In this document: positions 5,592 to 8,406 of the stretch, piece by piece
Numbering within the stretch: position 1 is the stretch's first letter
Layout of the letters: each line of letters opens with the position of its first letter
From: Deltaproteobacteria bacterium
GTDB lineage: Bacteria > Desulfobacterota > GWC2-55-46 > DRQE01
Length of the DNA stretch: 8,406 nucleotides
Direction of reading: 5' to 3'
Assembly: GCA_030636245.1 (NCBI GenBank)
Contig: DAOVXI010000065.1
Span: forward strand, 1 to 8,406
Position numbers and translations under genes: made by a program
The notes under the pieces: model-generated
Database searches by the model: none
The model's input: only the letters and a program-made list of their open reading frames with translations
Told to the model about the DNA's origin: nothing

Positions 5592-5651
5592 TATATAGCT
5601 GAACTTCAAGGCAAAAACTCTTAAAATAAAATATTTGCGAAAAAATTACCC

Positions 5652-6371
5652 ATGCCCCCAAAGCTAAAACTTAAAGCAGTAGAACTTGGGAAAAACCCTG
5701 TCATAGCGGGGGTCGTGGCTGATAACGTTGTCCCCGCCACACTCAGAAAAGCCAAAAAAGACGGGGCAACGCTGCTTGAGCTAAGGGTAGACACCTTAAA
5801 GGACCGAAGCTGTAAAGCCTTGCTCAACGCAACAGGCAAACTCAAAGAGATAAAACTCCCGATACTTCTTACCATAAGGAGTAAAGCAGAGGGCGGAAGA
5901 CACACGATAGACGACACAACAAGGCTCGAACTCTTCAAACTCTTAACACCCCACACCGACGCAATCGACATAGAGCTTGGCTCAAAAAAGATAATAAAAG
6001 ATGTTAAAGCTTTAGCCAAAAAACATAACAAAAAACTCATTGTCTCCTTCCACGACTTTAAGGCGACCCCGAGTGATACAAAACTTAAGAAAATAATAAG
6101 CGACGCGCGCAGAGCCGGCGCTGACATTGTAAAGATAGCAGCAAAGGCTAAGACAAAGAATGACCTCAAGAGGCTTGCAGGGCTTTTGATAGAAGAAGAT
6201 AATATAATAATTATCGCGATGGGGCCGCTCGGAAAATCATCACGGATATTCTTCCCTCTGCTCGGCTCGCTAATAACCTACGGCGCCATAGGGTGCAGCA
6301 AAAAGGCGCGCACCGCTCCTGGGCAGATGATGACAAGGCACATAAGAGACGCACTCGAAAAATACACATAA
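5652..6371 (+). CDS. aroD: Type I 3-dehydroquinate dehydratase
   Basis: AroD catalyses the third step of the shikimate pathway, 3-dehydroquinate to 3-dehydroshikimate, through a Schiff base on Lys. The 239-residue length is normal for type I enzymes, which are (beta/alpha)8 barrels. The active-site pattern is complete: LELRVD (42-47; Glu43, Arg45, Asp47), TIRSKAEGG (74-82), IVSFHDF (130-136; His134, the catalytic base), ADIVKIA (157-163; Lys161, the Schiff-base residue), MGPLGKSSRIFFP (190-202; Arg198) and APGQM (222-226; Gln225). The N-terminus is a short Lys-rich lead before PVIAGVVADN. The ATG has no recognisable SD; the leader just before it is A-rich (5621-5650), so initiation may depend on an unstructured leader. 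The gene is first in a plus-strand run with gap and pgk, 39 bases before gap. Pairing aroD with glycolytic genes is not the classic arrangement. Confidence 0.95.
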   Translation: MPPKLKLKAVELGKNPVIAGVVADNVVPATLRKAKKDGATLLELRVDTLKDRSCKALLNATGKLKEIKLPILLTIRSKAEGGRHTIDDTTRLELFKLLTPHTDAIDIELGSKKIIKDVKALAKKHNKKLIVSFHDFKATPSDTKLKKIISDARRAGADIVKIAAKAKTKNDLKRLAGLLIEEDNIIIIAMGPLGKSSRIFFPLLGSLITYGAIGCSKKARTAPGQMMTRHIRDALEKYT

Positions 6372-6393
6372 TAAACAGCTTGAAATAAATTAC

Positions 6394-6399
6394 AGGAGG
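6394..6399 (+). promoter_or_regulatory. Shine-Dalgarno of gap
   Basis: AGGAGG lies 11 bases before the gap ATG at 6411 and 23 bases after the aroD stop. It contrasts with aroD, which has no SD, and suggests stronger translation of gap from the shared message. Confidence 0.85.
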
Positions 6400-6410
6400 A
6401 AGCAAATTAA

Positions 6411-7418
6411 ATGGCGGTAAAGATAGCTATAAACGGCTTTGGAAGGATCGGAAGAAATGTTCTAAGGAACTGCCTTAATGAAAAAGACATTGAGGTAGTA
6501 GCGATAAACGACTTAACCGACGCTAAGACCCTGGCGCATCTCTTAAAATACGACAGCGTCTTCGGCATTCTTGATAAGGACATATCTGCAACAGATTGCG
6601 AGATCGTCATAGACGGACACAAGATAAAGATAACAAGCGAACGTGACCCGGCAAACCTTCCCTGGAAGGATCTCGGAATAGACATAGCTCTTGAGTGCAC
6701 CGGGCTCTTTACCGCAAGGGACAAGGCCGAGCTTCACCTGAAGGCAGGCGCAAAAAAGGTCGTCATCAGCGCTCCCGCCAAGAACGAGGACATAACCCTT
6801 TGCATGGGAGTTAACAGTAACGATTATGACCCGGCCAAACACAACATAATATCCAATGCCTCATGCACGACGAACTGTCTCGCGCCGGTTGCCAAGGTCT
6901 TAAGTGACGAGTTCGGCATTGTTCGCGGACTTATGACAACCGTTCACGCTTACACCAATGACCAGAAGATACTCGACCTTCCGCATAAGGATCTTCGGAG
7001 AGCGCGTGCGGCGGCTCTTTCAATGATACCCACGACAACGGGAGCGGCAAAGGCCGTAAGTTTGGTGCTTCCCCAGTTAAAGGGCAAGCTTGACGGCATG
7101 GCCGTTAGGGTCCCCGTGCCGACGGTCTCTCTGGTCGATCTTGTTTGTGAGCTCGAAAAGGATACAACGGAAGAGGAGATAAACAACGCCATCAAGAAAG
7201 CCGCCGAAGGTGATATGAAGGGGGTTCTCCAGTACTGCGATGAGCCCTGCGTCTCTGTGGACTTTAAGGGCAACCCACACTCCTCTATCTTCGATGCCAT
7301 GAGCACAAAGGTCCTCGGAGGGAACATGATAAAGGTTCTTTCGTGGTATGATAACGAATGGGGCTTCTCCAACAGAATGAAGGACCTGGTTCTCATGATA
7401 AACGAGAAAGGAATATAA
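6411..7418 (+). CDS. gap: Glyceraldehyde-3-phosphate dehydrogenase, GapA type
   Basis: GAPDH catalyses the reversible oxidative phosphorylation of glyceraldehyde 3-phosphate to 1,3-bisphosphoglycerate in the cytoplasm. The 335 residues are the normal length. The Rossmann motif is INGFGRIGR (7-15), and the strand ending AIND with Asp34 fits NAD preference. SNASCTTNC (148-156) carries the catalytic Cys152, and His179 in TTVHAYTND completes the pair. HKDLRRARAAALSMIPTTTGAA (192-213) is the usual phosphate-binding region, WYDNEWGFSNRM (312-323) the C-terminal signature. All expected residues are present. The next gene, pgk, starts on the last base of the TAA stop (overlap of one base), so the two are translationally coupled and their products act in consecutive steps. 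Transcription probably comes from the promoter before aroD; no separate promoter is seen in the 39-base gap. Confidence 0.98.
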   Translation: MAVKIAINGFGRIGRNVLRNCLNEKDIEVVAINDLTDAKTLAHLLKYDSVFGILDKDISATDCEIVIDGHKIKITSERDPANLPWKDLGIDIALECTGLFTARDKAELHLKAGAKKVVISAPAKNEDITLCMGVNSNDYDPAKHNIISNASCTTNCLAPVAKVLSDEFGIVRGLMTTVHAYTNDQKILDLPHKDLRRARAAALSMIPTTTGAAKAVSLVLPQLKGKLDGMAVRVPVPTVSLVDLVCELEKDTTEEEINNAIKKAAEGDMKGVLQYCDEPCVSVDFKGNPHSSIFDAMSTKVLGGNMIKVLSWYDNEWGFSNRMKDLVLMINEKGI

Positions 7419-8406
7419 TGACCAATAAGGGGCTTACCTTTGTAGATCAGCTTAACCTTCGGAAAAAGCGTGTTCTCATACGAGTTGACTTCAACGTGCC
7501 TCTTGACGAGAACGGCAACATAACCGAAGACACACGGATACGCGGCGTTCTTCCGACCATCAATTACGCTCTTGACGAAGGCGCTCGTATCATACTCTGC
7601 TCTCACCTCGGACGGCCCAAAGGCAAGAAGGTTTCGACAATGAGCCTCGCGCCTGTTGCGAAAAGACTTTCCCGCCTGATAGAAAAAGAGGTTAAGCTCG
7701 CTCCAGACTGCCTAAGCGATAAAACAAAGAAGATGGTCGAGGTCATGGAGGATGGCGACATAATCCTTCTTGAGAACCTTCGCTTCCATCCGGGAGAGGA
7801 AGAGAACAGCGCTGAGTTTGGCAAAGCACTTGCGGGGCTAGCCGACGTATACATTAACGATGCCTTCGCCACAGCCCACCGCGCGCACGCATCGAATGTA
7901 GCCGTAACCAAGTACATTAAGACGGTCGGAGCCGGGCTACTCATGAAAAAAGAGCTCGACTACTTCTCCCGTGCGATGGACTCCCCAACTAAACCGCTGA
8001 TAGCGATAGTAGGAGGCAAGAAAGTATCTGACAAGGTAGGGGTGCTATCAAGCCTCTGCTCAAAGGTGGACAAACTAATAATAGGCGGCGGCATGGCCCT
8101 CACCTTTTATAAAGCTCTCGGTTATGAAACAGGAAAGAGTTTCGTTGAGGACGAGGCGCTCACAGAAGCCAAGAAGGTCATAAAGAAAGCACGGAACAAG
8201 AAGATAAAGCTCTATCTCCCGGTTGACTTTGTTGTGGCAGATAAATTCCATCAGGCCGCAGAAACCAAGGTCGTAACATATCAGGAGATACCAAGCAACT
8301 GGATGGCCCTGGACATCGGCCCGGCAACGGTTACGCTCTTTGCGGAAGCCATACAAAACGCCAAGACAATAATATGGAACGGCCCTATGGGGGTCTTTGA
8401 GATGGA
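7418..8406 (+). CDS. pgk: Phosphoglycerate kinase, cut by the right edge
   Basis: PGK transfers phosphate between 1,3-bisphosphoglycerate and ADP. The first 329 codons of about 395 are present. Substrate-site motifs are seen: RVDFNVPL (22-29), TRIRGVLPTI (39-48), SHLGRPKG (62-69), LLENLRFHPGEE (117-128) and INDAFATAHRAHAS (146-159). The hinge and ATP side follow: VGGKKVSDK (198-206), GGGMALTF at about 225, DIGPAT, and NGPMGVFEM at the edge. Several normally rigid positions differ: NDAFA where NDAFG is usual, GGKK for GGAK, and DIGPA for DIGPK/DIGPE. The Lys202 and Lys206 positions and the substrate-site Arg residues are kept, so the enzyme is probably active. The ATG overlaps the gap stop by one base. 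No SD is obvious beyond GAGAAAGGA in the end of gap, consistent with coupling. The C-terminal ATP-binding loop lies outside the window. Confidence 0.97.
   Translation, partial: MTNKGLTFVDQLNLRKKRVLIRVDFNVPLDENGNITEDTRIRGVLPTINYALDEGARIILCSHLGRPKGKKVSTMSLAPVAKRLSRLIEKEVKLAPDCLSDKTKKMVEVMEDGDIILLENLRFHPGEEENSAEFGKALAGLADVYINDAFATAHRAHASNVAVTKYIKTVGAGLLMKKELDYFSRAMDSPTKPLIAIVGGKKVSDKVGVLSSLCSKVDKLIIGGGMALTFYKALGYETGKSFVEDEALTEAKKVIKKARNKKIKLYLPVDFVVADKFHQAAETKVVTYQEIPSNWMALDIGPATVTLFAEAIQNAKTIIWNGPMGVFEM

Noticed and set aside
5621..6169. Minus-strand open frame of 182 codons opposite aroD that looks like a membrane protein
   Set aside because: The hydrophobicity comes from complementing Lys-rich aroD codons. 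AroD has all catalytic residues in the plus frame, and no SD supports the antisense frame.
6950..7606. Minus-strand open frame of 218 codons across the gap-pgk junction
   Set aside because: Both sense genes are complete, conserved enzymes here; the antisense frame has no family features.

Overview
The window reads as a chromosomal segment of a free-living bacterium of moderate GC content, with housekeeping genes interrupted by a more AT-rich accessory patch. The core genes are a pyruvate,phosphate dikinase, a primary sigma-70 factor, a type I 3-dehydroquinase, a GapA-type GAPDH and a phosphoglycerate kinase. This set, with sigma-70-type promoters and strong Shine-Dalgarno (SD) sites, fits a Gram-negative, probably anaerobic lineage of the deltaproteobacterial, Nitrospirota or similar uncultured type. 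That placement is an impression from the protein sequences; the sequence alone does not settle it.

Layout. Bases 1-565 (minus) hold the N-terminal part of ppdK, which runs off the left edge. Bases 566-858 are a divergent control region with a strong extended -10 promoter for rpoD and a weaker candidate for ppdK. Bases 859-2409 (plus) are rpoD, closed by a textbook terminator at 2436-2468. Bases 2490-5485 are the accessory patch, with both genes on the minus strand: a small AT-rich protein of unknown function (2523-2828), a short open remnant just upstream of it (2830-2913), and a long protein (3067-5391) that fuses an iron-sulfur FrhB/FdhB-like oxidoreductase to a polysaccharide pyruvyl transferase. 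Three copies of one short hairpin repeat lie at 2495-2520, 2951-2978 and 5455-5482, bracketing each accessory gene. A second repeat family sits at 2990-3063, right after the stop of the long gene. Bases 5392-5651 are a divergent promoter region. From 5652 to the right edge runs a plus-strand operon aroD-gap-pgk; the last gene is cut by the edge.

How the genes relate. Several of the products meet at phosphoenolpyruvate (PEP). PpdK interconverts pyruvate and PEP, gap and pgk lie on the lower glycolytic/gluconeogenic path, the shikimate pathway that includes AroD consumes PEP, and pyruvyl transferases of this family use PEP as pyruvyl donor. This is a metabolic reading and not proof of co-regulation. 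The most unusual items are the oxidoreductase-pyruvyltransferase fusion with its repeated C-terminal tail and no glycan genes beside it, the repeats that bracket the accessory genes, and the small gene with an apparently decayed partner upstream.
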